Of a DNA stretch of 64,000 bases, positions 43,886 through 52,346 are shown piece by piece. A program made the translations under genes and the position numbers. The notes below the pieces were generated by a model. It was not told the origin of the DNA. It made no database searches and saw only the letters and a list, made by a program, of their open reading frames with translations. Position 1 is the stretch's first letter; each line of letters begins with the position of its first letter. Source of the DNA: Hymenobacter plasmatis (GTDB taxonomy: Bacteria; Bacteroidota; Bacteroidia; Cytophagales; Hymenobacteraceae); contig NZ_JAJFAW010000008.1 in NCBI RefSeq assembly GCF_020711255.1, positions 62,001 to 126,000 on the forward strand. The letters run 5' to 3'.

Positions 43886-43997
43886 AAGCGGGGCGCAAGT
43901 TACACGTTGCTCAATAATGAATTTAAGATTACTGAGGAAGCTGGGTTTATAATTTTTCAACTTACGCAAGCACTTCGGTTTTCCGTCCCGATGGCAT

Positions 43998-45125
43998 TCA
44001 CCCCGTGCTGGGCCTGAGCGATGGTAGCGGGCTAATGGGCGCGGGCCGCTGGGGCCGGCGGTAATAATACCGTGGCGCGGGACGCAAGCTATCCGGCAGC
44101 TGGCCTTGCACCCGGCCGTTGAGTTTCCAGACTTTATAGGTCCAGTGCGCGTTGCCCGGGTTTTCGGCCACGAGCTGGCGGTATTGGGTCAACGCTTCGG
44201 GCAGGCGGTTTTGGGTTTCCAGCGCTTCGGCGAGCAGCGCCCGGGCCTGCGGCAGGCGGGGATTACGGCGCAGGGCCCGCGTGAGGTGCTCAATCACAGC
44301 TAGGGGGCGGCGCGCTTTGGCCGCGGCCAAGCCCAGGCGGTAGTCGGCCCGGTACACGGTGGTGTCCAGCGTTAAGGCGCGGCGGTAGTACCACAGGGCG
44401 CTATCGGGGCGGCCCTGCAGCTCCAGCTGGCGACCGTAGTCGTACCGAAGTAGCCCGGAGGTAGTATCCAGCTTCATACCCAAGGCGGCGTAGCGGGCGG
44501 CATCGCTCGGCACCCGCCAAGCATTAAGCAGAAACGCCAGCTGGTGCAGAATCTCGGGCTCGCGGGGGTCACGGGCCAGGGCGTCCTGCAGATACTGAAC
44601 GGCAGTCGAGGTATCAGCGGTGGCAGCGTAGGCCAGGCCTTTGTAGAAAAGGGCAGCGGGCTGGTCAGGGTCGAGGCGCAGGGTGCGGTCGAGGTTGTCC
44701 AGAGCAGCGGAATAGTTGCGCGCGGCTAAATGGGTTTCGCCCACCAGTAGAGGCAGCTCTGGCCCGGAAAACCCGTGTTCGGCCGCTTGCCGTGCGGCGG
44801 CCAGGGCCTCGGGCAATTGGCCCAACGCCCGGTATGCCCGCGCTTGCAAAAAGTACAGCCTGCCATCGGTGTCATCGATTTCCAGGGCAGTCGCGACATC
44901 CTGGAGGGCGGCGCGGGGCTGCCCGGCGGCCAGGCGCAAAGTGGCCCGACGCGCCAGCAGAGCCGTATTTTTTGGCTCCCTAACAATGGCTCCGTTCAGC
45001 TCATCGGCCTGCACGCGGGGCCCGCTTTGGACCGTAGCCAAATTAACCAGCGTATCAGGCCGTTCGTTGGGCTCGGCCTGGCAAGCGGCGAGTAGAACCA
45101 GTAAGAAAGGCAAACGGCGGGTCAT
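43998..45125 (-). CDS. tetratricopeptide repeat lipoprotein
   Basis: A 375-residue protein starting at ATG 45125. A lipoprotein signal (TRRLPFLLVLLAACQAEP) places the lipidated Cys at about residue 15. About nine TPR units follow (for example ALLARRATLRLAAGQPRAAL and LYFLQARAYRALGQLPEALA). The C-terminal tail is Arg/Pro/Tyr rich. It is probably a membrane-anchored scaffold; partners are unknown. The frame is open to 45158, but the lipobox argues for the later start. Confidence 0.8.
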   Translation of the reverse strand: MTRRLPFLLVLLAACQAEPNERPDTLVNLATVQSGPRVQADELNGAIVREPKNTALLARRATLRLAAGQPRAALQDVATALEIDDTDGRLYFLQARAYRALGQLPEALAAARQAAEHGFSGPELPLLVGETHLAARNYSAALDNLDRTLRLDPDQPAALFYKGLAYAATADTSTAVQYLQDALARDPREPEILHQLAFLLNAWRVPSDAARYAALGMKLDTTSGLLRYDYGRQLELQGRPDSALWYYRRALTLDTTVYRADYRLGLAAAKARRPLAVIEHLTRALRRNPRLPQARALLAEALETQNRLPEALTQYRQLVAENPGNAHWTYKVWKLNGRVQGQLPDSLRPAPRYYYRRPQRPAPISPLPSLRPSTG

Positions 45126-45339
45126 GAACAGGCCAAGCGGCAGGAAAGCGTGGTTCAAAGGTAGCTGCAGCGGTTGAGGATAAGCTTCCGCTGATTAGTC
45201 AAGCACCTTTTTTGATAGTACTCATAACTTAACGTGTGGCTTGGAAGTGCCTTTTAGCTTTGCCCCAAGCGCCAAATGCTGGCCTGCTTGGTTGCAATCA
45301 GCTCAATTGGCGGTGCGTCAACTCGACCGGCTAGCCAAG

Positions 45340-46344
45340 CTACTGTTTGCGGCTAACTGAATCGGCAGCGGCTGGGCTAGGGCTGGGCGGCAGCGCGGCC
45401 GGCGCTGATTCTGTCTGTTCGAGCCGGGTGGAGCGCTGGTTCCGGCGGGCATCGGCACGGAGCAAGGGAGGTAGCATCTGCCGGCAAAGCCTACTTATGA
45501 CAAGGTCTTCGCTGGTGATGGGCGAAATTCTTTCCGCTTCGCGCAGAACCTCGATGGCCCGACGACGGCGGCCCTGATAGCGGCACATGCGGGCCAGGTC
45601 GTAGCAAAATTCGATGTTATTGGGCGCGAGCTTTCGGGCTTTTTCCAGGTCTTCCATGGCCTCGTGGCTGTCACCGCCATCTGGCACGCCACCCAGCACA
45701 AATTTGCTGTATAGCCGCTCGAGCAGGTTGTAGTGGGCCACACGGTACTGCCAGCGGCCCAGTAGCTGCCAGCCCTCCGCCATATCAGGGCGGCGCTCGG
45801 TGACGAGGTACACGTGCGAGCGCAAATCCCGGAAGGCCTTCAAGCGGGCGCCGGCCTTGTAGAGGGTGGCCTGGTTGAATAAGGCCAATGCGACAGCGTA
45901 ATTGCTCTCACCGCCTTCGGGCCGAATAAGCAGGGCACGGTCGGCGTACTGCCGGCCGGCATCGAAATACGCTGCTTTCCGGGTTTCGTCTGAGTAACGG
46001 CTCCCAATTTTTACGCTCAGCACAGCGGCCTGGCACAGCGACAAGTAATGGTTAGGAGTGCCTTTCAGAATTTCCTGGTAAACGGCCAGCGCCTCCGAAT
46101 CTTTAAAGCCCTTGGCCAGCGTGGCAGCCTGAAAGAGTTGTGCCTGTACCGCCGGCGGGTCCGGCGGCAGCGCATTGAGCGGCCGCCGGCTGGGGGCGGC
46201 TGCGGCTGGCTTGCGCGGCTGGGTCCGAAATTGTCCAGCGGCAGGCGTGGCGAGCCAGCCCAGCATGAGTACTCCCAGCAGCCAGCTTCGCCACAGCCTG
46301 AATGGAAAGGCAGGACAAAACCGCGACCAGGGCACAACAAGCAT
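45340..46344 (-). CDS. exported TPR-like protein
   Basis: A protein of about 334 residues with a signal peptide (LWRSWLLGVLMLGWLATPAAG) and helical repeats (ALAVYQEILKGTPNHYLSL, NIEFCYDLARMCRYQGRRRR). The tail is Ser/Pro/Ala rich. It resembles regulator-of-microtubule-dynamics-type TPR proteins of Bacteroidota. I use ATG 46344; a start at 46428 is possible and would add a hydrophobic stretch. It lies 106 bases after parC on the same strand. The function is unknown. Confidence 0.7.
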   Translation of the reverse strand: MLVVPWSRFCPAFPFRLWRSWLLGVLMLGWLATPAAGQFRTQPRKPAAAAPSRRPLNALPPDPPAVQAQLFQAATLAKGFKDSEALAVYQEILKGTPNHYLSLCQAAVLSVKIGSRYSDETRKAAYFDAGRQYADRALLIRPEGGESNYAVALALFNQATLYKAGARLKAFRDLRSHVYLVTERRPDMAEGWQLLGRWQYRVAHYNLLERLYSKFVLGGVPDGGDSHEAMEDLEKARKLAPNNIEFCYDLARMCRYQGRRRRAIEVLREAERISPITSEDLVISRLCRQMLPPLLRADARRNQRSTRLEQTESAPAALPPSPSPAAADSVSRKQ

Positions 46345-46450
46345 AAGGGCAAAGAAACGGGGCACCGAAAAGAAGTAGCTCACTATTGGTATCAGGCAGC
46401 CGGCCAGAAGAAAAGTTCTCCCGACCACCCAATACCAATGGCTGCGCGCA

Positions 46451-49426
46451 TTAGAACAGGCCTAGCTGCGCCTTTGGCCGTTTGAGCAACTCCCGTGCCT
46501 GGGCTACTTCTTCGGCCGTCACGTCCACCGCCCCGCTGGGCTCGGGGCGTTCGGCATCAGTGGCTCCTCCCCCGTTCTCCCCCGGCTTGGGCAAGGCCGC
46601 AGCCACGCGCTTCTTGGCTACCTCGCGGCGCTGGGGCTCGGGGCCTTCGTCGGTGAGCAGCGTTAAGGCGTGCACCTTGAAGTAGTTGAGCTTGTTGCCC
46701 ATCGCCTTCCAGCCTTTCACGTCGATGAAATCGTGCAGGTTGATTTTCTCGGTTTCCTTGTCAGACTTCTTGTCCTTCTGAAACTTCACTTCCACCAGCG
46801 GCTCGGGATTAGCGGTAACGGCCAGCAGCTTCGAGCCCTTGGTCTCGGAAATGAAGGTGAAGCGCTTGCCCAACGTGCTGGTTTCAATTTTGAACCGCTT
46901 GACGTAGTGGATTTTGGTTTCCCCGTCCAAGTACACGGCGCTGAGCACCACATCGGGCTCGTACTTGCGCAGCAGCACAATATTGGGCACGTCGTAGTGG
47001 TTGGCGGGGTCGGGCGTGGTCAGCTCGTAGCTGCCATCTTTGAAGACCACTAAAACGTGGTGCTCGGTATCGAACTGGCCCAGGTAACGGCCGTGGCCGG
47101 CGGTGTTTAGGCGGCCAACCACGCTGTCGAAGAATATCTCGCGCCCGCCCAGGGTGGAGTCGCCCAGGGTTTTTTGCGTGATTTTCTTGATGGGCTGCTT
47201 AGTTACGATGTTGCCCATCGAGCCCTTGCCCTTGATGCCGAGCTCGGCAAAATCAAAGTCAAACTGCTTCACCCGCGCCGGCGCCTTATCCGAGAGCTGA
47301 ATGTTAACAATCTCGGATTCCGAGTTAGGGTTGGCCGTCAGGTACAGCACTTTGGTGCCTTTGGTGCCTTTGGTCAGGTCGTAGGTTTTGTCGCGGGTGA
47401 TGCCCGACACCAGGAAGCGCTTGGCGAAGCTGATGCCCGAGGCGCCGTCCAAGTACACCATGTTGTACACCAGCCGGTCGTCGTTCTTATTGTACACGCC
47501 CACGTGCAGAATATCGCGGCCCACGAAGGTCTTCTCCGCAATTTTGGTCACCGTAAACGTGCCGTCGCGCTTAATGGCGATGATATCGTCCAGGTCCGAG
47601 CAGTCGCAGACGAATTCGTCTTTCTTAAGCCCGTAGCCCACAAAACCGTCGACGCGGTTCACGTAAAGCTTCTGGTTGGCAATGGCCACTTTCTGAGCCG
47701 TTACGACATCGAAGGTGCGGAGCTGGGTTTTGCGCTCACGGCCCGCGCCGTACTTCTTGAGCAGGTTTTCGAAGTACTGGATGGCATAGCGCGTCAGGTT
47801 GGCGAGGTGGTCGGCTACTTCGGCCAGTTCTGTTTCCAGGCGCTGGATGTACTCGTCGGCTTTGAAACCGTCGAACTTAGAAATGCGCTTGATGCGAATT
47901 TCGGTCAGGCGGGTAAGGTCGTCTTCTTCGATGGGACGGCGCAGCACGATGCGGGTGTCGTCGGCCTTGGCCTTCTCCCCTTCGATGCGCACGAATTTCT
48001 TCAAGCCCTTGTCGATTGTTTCGAGGATTTCAGCCCAAGTTTCGCATTCCTCAATCTTGCGGTAAATACGGTTCTCGATGAAAATCTTTTCCAGCGAAGC
48101 GTTGTGCCATTTCTCCCACAACTCATCCTGGCGGATTTCCAGCTCGCGCTCCAGCAGGCGCACGGTGGCCTTGGTGCTTTGGCGCAGCACGTCCTCCACG
48201 CCCACAAACCGGGGCTTCTCGTCGATGATGACGCAGGTATTGGGCGAGATGCTGATTTCGCAGTCGGTGAAGGCGTACAGCGCGTCGATGGTCAGGTCGG
48301 GTGAGACGCCGGCGGGCAACTGCACCTGAATTTCCACGTCGGCGGCCGTGTTGTCGACCACCTTCTTAATCTTGATTTTGTTGGCTTCCGAGGCCTTCAC
48401 GATGCTTTCCATCAGCGCCGTGGTGGTGGAGCCGTAGGGAATGTCGCGGATGATGAGTAGGGTTTTGTCGACCTTCTCGATGGTGGCGCGCAGGCGAATG
48501 CGCGCCCCGCGCATACCTGAGTTGTAGTTGCTCACGTCACACAAGCCGCCGGTCGAAAAGTCCGGAAACAACTGCACCTCTTTGCCCCGCAGCACGTCGA
48601 TGCTGGCCTTGCACAGCTCGCGAAAGTTGTGGGGCATAATCTTGGTGCTCAAGCCCACGGCGATGCCTTCCACGCCCTGCGCCAGCAGCAGCGGGAACTT
48701 AACGGGCAGGGTGGTGGGCTCGCGCTTGCGGCCGTCGTAGCTGAGCTGCCACTCCGTAGTGTCGGGGTTGAACACCACGTCGAGGGCAAACTTGCTCAGG
48801 CGCGCTTCGATGTAGCGGGGCGCGGCGGCGCCATCGCCGGTGCGCACATCGCCCCAGTTGCCCTGGGTTTCGATGAGCAGGTCTTTCTGCCCCAGGTTCA
48901 CCATGGCATCACCGATGCTGGCGTCGCCGTGCGGGTGGTACTGCATGGTCTGGCCGATGACGTTGGCCACCTTGTTGAAGCGGCCGTCGTCCATCTCCTT
49001 CATGGCGTGCAGAATGCGCCGCTGCACCGGCTTGAGGCCATCTTCAATGGCCGGCACAGCCCGCTCCAGAATCACATAAGAGGCATAGTCCAGAAACCAG
49101 TTCTGGTACATGCCCTTTACCGTGGCTACGTCGTGAATGGTCTCGCCGGGCGCAAACTTGGGCTCCTCCTCGGTTTCGGGTTCGGGCACGGTCTCGGCCG
49201 CCAGGTGCACGGCGGGCAAGTCGCCGAATAAATCGGTGGCGTCGGCAGCGGCTTGACTGCTCTCGGCAGCCGCGTGCTCGGCCGCTTGGTCGGCAAAACT
49301 GGCGAGTTCCTGGGCATCAGCCGCCGCGGCAGGCGAAAACGCCGTTAGGTCAAAGTCGACCGAATCACCGGGCTGCAAAATATTTTGGTCGGGGAGTTCG
49401 GAATCAGGAGTATCGAGAGTAGCCAC
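46451..49426 (-). CDS. parC: DNA topoisomerase IV subunit A
   Basis: ParC cuts and rejoins DNA to unlink daughter chromosomes. The catalytic Tyr is residue 205 in APRYIEARLS. The winged-helix signature DGLKPVQRRILHAMKEM and the Gln/His-rich HPHGDASIGDAM region are present, followed by a long beta-propeller-type C-terminal half without a GyrA box. Two oddities: about 95 acidic and Ala-rich residues precede the conserved core, and the last residues read KRPKAQLGLF, which matches the beta-clamp-binding pattern. It starts at GTG with a consensus promoter. parE lies 2.9 kb upstream, separated by a histidine kinase gene. Confidence 0.94.
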   Translation of the reverse strand: MATLDTPDSELPDQNILQPGDSVDFDLTAFSPAAAADAQELASFADQAAEHAAAESSQAAADATDLFGDLPAVHLAAETVPEPETEEEPKFAPGETIHDVATVKGMYQNWFLDYASYVILERAVPAIEDGLKPVQRRILHAMKEMDDGRFNKVANVIGQTMQYHPHGDASIGDAMVNLGQKDLLIETQGNWGDVRTGDGAAAPRYIEARLSKFALDVVFNPDTTEWQLSYDGRKREPTTLPVKFPLLLAQGVEGIAVGLSTKIMPHNFRELCKASIDVLRGKEVQLFPDFSTGGLCDVSNYNSGMRGARIRLRATIEKVDKTLLIIRDIPYGSTTTALMESIVKASEANKIKIKKVVDNTAADVEIQVQLPAGVSPDLTIDALYAFTDCEISISPNTCVIIDEKPRFVGVEDVLRQSTKATVRLLERELEIRQDELWEKWHNASLEKIFIENRIYRKIEECETWAEILETIDKGLKKFVRIEGEKAKADDTRIVLRRPIEEDDLTRLTEIRIKRISKFDGFKADEYIQRLETELAEVADHLANLTRYAIQYFENLLKKYGAGRERKTQLRTFDVVTAQKVAIANQKLYVNRVDGFVGYGLKKDEFVCDCSDLDDIIAIKRDGTFTVTKIAEKTFVGRDILHVGVYNKNDDRLVYNMVYLDGASGISFAKRFLVSGITRDKTYDLTKGTKGTKVLYLTANPNSESEIVNIQLSDKAPARVKQFDFDFAELGIKGKGSMGNIVTKQPIKKITQKTLGDSTLGGREIFFDSVVGRLNTAGHGRYLGQFDTEHHVLVVFKDGSYELTTPDPANHYDVPNIVLLRKYEPDVVLSAVYLDGETKIHYVKRFKIETSTLGKRFTFISETKGSKLLAVTANPEPLVEVKFQKDKKSDKETEKINLHDFIDVKGWKAMGNKLNYFKVHALTLLTDEGPEPQRREVAKKRVAAALPKPGENGGGATDAERPEPSGAVDVTAEEVAQARELLKRPKAQLGLF

Positions 49427-49457
49427 GAGGGAAACGAAAGAGGTCGGCGAATGCCAT

Positions 49458-49487
49458 CAAAAATACCGGAATCAGCGCGGAGCGCAA
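49458..49487 (-). promoter_or_regulatory. parC promoter
   Basis: TTG (49487-49485), exactly 19 bases, TATTTTTG (49465-49458), a full match. The GTG start is 32 bases downstream. Confidence 0.75.
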
Positions 49488-49693
49488 CATATTACAATTC
49501 CAGCCCAAGCCGGAAAGTTCCCAAATTTCTTAGCGAATTCGCGATAAACCGTCAAATCCAGTAAGTCAGAAAAAGCGGACAGGGACCCCAAAATACGGCA
49601 ATTTTTGGCCAAAAAACAAGCTAAAATTACTAGCCAAATACTATCGGATTCTATAGCATTAAAGCCCGACAATATGCTGGTTTTAACCAAACG

Positions 49694-49724
49694 AAAAAAG
49701 CCCGAACCAAAGGTCCGGGCTTTT
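49694..49724 (-). terminator. orphan intrinsic terminator
   Basis: An 11-bp stem AAGCCCGGACC / GGTTCGGGCTT with a 3-base loop and six T on the minus strand. No coding region ends near it. Confidence 0.75.
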
Positions 49725-49775
49725 CCGTGGAATGTGCCGACTAGTCTACCCCTAGGCGGCGGTTCAAACCTACGA
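49694..49775 (-). ncRNA. candidate small RNA upstream of parC
   Basis: In the 630-base gap between the kinase and parC, a minus-strand segment of about 80 bases contains GGTTTGAACC. Next comes a stem GCCGCCTAG / CTAGTCGGC with a 7-base loop, then a complete intrinsic terminator. The terminator is not next to any gene stop (about 330 bases from the kinase stop, which has its own hairpin). A TACTTTTT element lies just upstream. I see no reading frame in it. The rest of the gap is AT-rich and otherwise featureless to me. Confidence 0.35.
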
Positions 49776-50016
49776 AAAAAAAAGTACAAGACAATACTTA
49801 GTCCGCGCACAATACGTACTTTTTACGCAGAATTTTTCAAGCGTTTCGGATTATTACAGCTGAGCTTTCATCCAATACAACATGCTATTAGCCAATAGCA
49901 GTGCTTAATTACATAAAATCAAACATTGGTGCATTTAATATTTGATACTCTCTCAAGGTGATTAGTATAGATATAAATATTCAAATTATTAAATAAAGAA
50001 GACATGGCTTTCTTAT

Positions 50017-50068
50017 ATAAAAGCGCCCTCCCGAAAGCATCCGGATTTTCATGAATTAAGCGGAGGGC
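50017..50068 (-). terminator. possible terminator overlapping the kinase stop codon
   Basis: The arms GCCCTCC (50068-50062 read on the minus strand) and GGGAGGGC enclose a 30-base loop. GCTTTTATAT follows. The long loop makes this a moderate call. Confidence 0.45.
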
Positions 50069-52101
50069 AGCGGTACAGCTACCCGAACGCCAAAACCGAT
50101 TACAGTGCCATTTGCGGCCAGCACCGGGCCGGCGGTGGCGGCTCCGCCCATGGCAGTGGCCCGCAGCTCAATATTGGCCAGGCCGTTCCCCGCCCTTTCG
50201 GCCGGGCCGGTTGAGCTGAATTCTGGCACTAGCTGCCCGTTGTCAGTAATATCAACAATCAGTTGGGGTCCTTCCAGCCGCACGCGCACGGTGGTGCGGG
50301 ACACCTGCTGGGCATGCTTGGCAATGTTCTGAAGGCTCTCTTTATAAATCAGATACAGGTTGCGGCGCAGCCGGGCTGGCAGGCGGCAAATAGGTAGTAC
50401 CTCAGGCACCTCGTAGGCAAATTCGATGCCTTTAGGGTCAAGCACTTCGTGCGCGTAGTCGCGCATCCGGGTGAGTAAGTCGGCCAAATAATCATTCTTG
50501 GCGTCGAGGCTCCACACCACGTCATTGAGCTGGCGCACGGCGGTGCGGCTGGCATCGGACAGCCGGCTGATTTGCAAGCGCTGGCCAGCCGCATCGGCCA
50601 GGCCCTCCTGCAGCAGATTGCTTTGCAGGCTGATTTGACGCAGCAATGCCCCCACGTCGTTGCGCAAATCGGCGGCCAAGCTTTCACGCAGGGCGGTTTC
50701 GCGGGCACTCTGCCGCCGCCGAAACCGCCAAAACAGGTAGGCGGCAAAGACAATGGCCACCAAGCTCAGCCCGGCCAGTCCAATAAGCTGGTTTGCTTGC
50801 CGCAGCTTTTCCAGCTCGCGTTGCTGGTTTTGCAGGCGGGCCTGCTGGGTGAGCAGCTTGATTTGGGCTTGCTTCTGCCCCAGCTCAAAATTGAGCTGCA
50901 ACGCGGCGGTGCGGCGGGTGGTGGCCTCACTCAGTAGGCTGTCGTTGTACACCTTGCGGCCAATGGAGGCCTCGTAGGCCCGCGCAAAGTCTTTGCGGGC
51001 CGCATAAGCCAGCGCCAGCACCTCATTGGCCGCGCGGCCGCCTTCGTTGAAGCGGGCCTGCTGGCTGGCGCGCAGACTGCGCTGCCCGTAAAGAATGGCG
51101 CTGTCAGGCTGGCCCACGCGCAGGAAAGCCCGGGCCAGCACCCCCAGCGCCCGCGGAATGGCCAGCAGCTGGCCCGCCGCCACAGACTGGCGCAAGGCCG
51201 GGTACCCCAGCGCAAACGCCTCCTGCAGCTTGCCCTGCCGCTCGCTCACTTCCGCCAGATTGACTTGCATAGCCAGCACCTCCGGCGCATTGCTCAAGCG
51301 CTGGCTCACGGCCTGGCTTTGCGTGTAGTAGAGCCGCGCGGCATCCCATTGCTTTTGGCTGCGGCACACATCGCCGAGCCCGGCCAAAGCCAGGTTGATG
51401 CGGTCGGGGTAATCGTACTTTCGGGCCACCTGCAACGCATCCAGCAGGTAAGAACGGGCATGGGCGTAGTCGCCCAGCTTGTTGAAGGTGCCACCGGCTT
51501 GAATCTTGAGGGTAGTATTAAAGCGGCGGACATCGCCGCTGTCGGATAGCGCCAGGCCTTGCAGGCAGTAGGCCAGGCTGGAGGCGTACTGGCCCCGCTG
51601 GTCGGCCACCAGGGCCAGGCGGCCCAGGCACCGCACCTCGCCTCCCTGGTTGTGCATGCGGGCAAACTCCTGGCGGGACTCCCGCAGCCGCCGCACGGCC
51701 GGGCCGTATTCGGCCAGGGTGATATGGTAGTCGGCCAGGTCCAGCAAGCATTCCGCTAATAAATCCCCGATGGCCAATTGGCGAGACAACTGCACGGCTG
51801 CTTCCAGCACCGGGCGGGCCGACTGCACATTCTGCAGCTTCAGCTCGCTGGCCAGGTGCGTGAGCAGGACTATCCGAACAGAATCCAGTTGGGGATGGGC
51901 CCGCACCAGCCCACGCACGCTATCAATGCGGTGCTGCTGGGCCTGGCCAATTGTGGCTCGGGCTGCGGCCCCGGCCCATGCAATTGGCTGGCGCGGGCCG
52001 GATGCCGACGACGGGGCTTGTGCCCCCGCCTGCTTCAGGCCCCAGCAAAATACCAAGGCGAATATCGCAGTCGGCCCCAGGCCCGCTATCATTCTCCGCA
52101 T
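50056..52101 (-). CDS. TPR sensor histidine kinase lacking the usual phospho-acceptor histidine
   Basis: A 681-residue protein with a signal peptide (residues 1-28) and periplasmic TPR repeats (about 60-400). A coiled coil (LLTQQARLQNQQRELEKLRQ), one transmembrane helix (about 438-458) and a LytS/NarX-like kinase core follow. The dimerisation box reads SLAADLRNDVGALLRQISL. The position normally held by His in DLHDxVG is Arg480, codon CGC at 50664-50662. The ATPase part keeps the N box (ESLQNIAKHA) and G2 (GNGLANIELRA), but its G1 is ITDNGQLVP, shorter than the usual DNGxGF. It may be a pseudokinase or act through another residue. No response regulator is adjacent. It is flanked by parC and parE. 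Confidence 0.85.
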   Translation of the reverse strand: MRRMIAGLGPTAIFALVFCWGLKQAGAQAPSSASGPRQPIAWAGAAARATIGQAQQHRIDSVRGLVRAHPQLDSVRIVLLTHLASELKLQNVQSARPVLEAAVQLSRQLAIGDLLAECLLDLADYHITLAEYGPAVRRLRESRQEFARMHNQGGEVRCLGRLALVADQRGQYASSLAYCLQGLALSDSGDVRRFNTTLKIQAGGTFNKLGDYAHARSYLLDALQVARKYDYPDRINLALAGLGDVCRSQKQWDAARLYYTQSQAVSQRLSNAPEVLAMQVNLAEVSERQGKLQEAFALGYPALRQSVAAGQLLAIPRALGVLARAFLRVGQPDSAILYGQRSLRASQQARFNEGGRAANEVLALAYAARKDFARAYEASIGRKVYNDSLLSEATTRRTAALQLNFELGQKQAQIKLLTQQARLQNQQRELEKLRQANQLIGLAGLSLVAIVFAAYLFWRFRRRQSARETALRESLAADLRNDVGALLRQISLQSNLLQEGLADAAGQRLQISRLSDASRTAVRQLNDVVWSLDAKNDYLADLLTRMRDYAHEVLDPKGIEFAYEVPEVLPICRLPARLRRNLYLIYKESLQNIAKHAQQVSRTTVRVRLEGPQLIVDITDNGQLVPEFSSTGPAERAGNGLANIELRATAMGGAATAGPVLAANGTVIGFGVRVAVPLPSA

Positions 52102-52284
52102 TAGATCTAGATAATCAGCCCATAAATGTACTACTGCTGAGCTATGAATTGACTAATTTAAGCAAGCGGCACTATATGCGTCAACTTTAATCCACGGCAG
52201 TTTTTATGCTGCTCCCGCCTATTGCTGAATGGCTTTACTATTCATATATTAACATTTATTGCGCTGAAAGCATACCGGCTGCAT

Positions 52285-52320
52285 CAAAAAAGCCCCGTTT
52301 GGCAAATGCCAAACGGGGCT
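52285..52320 (-). terminator. intrinsic terminator after parE
   Basis: A perfect 12-bp stem (52291-52302 with 52309-52320, AGCCCCGTTTGG) with a 6-base loop and six T on the minus strand. Confidence 0.9.
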
Positions 52321-52346
52321 CCTAACACAATAGCATTTCAGCTCAA

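Noticed and set aside
49740..49775. A tRNA or tmRNA end, suggested by GGTTCAAACC
   Set aside because: The surrounding bases cannot form an acceptor or T stem on either strand. It fits better as part of a hairpin-rich small RNA or spacer.
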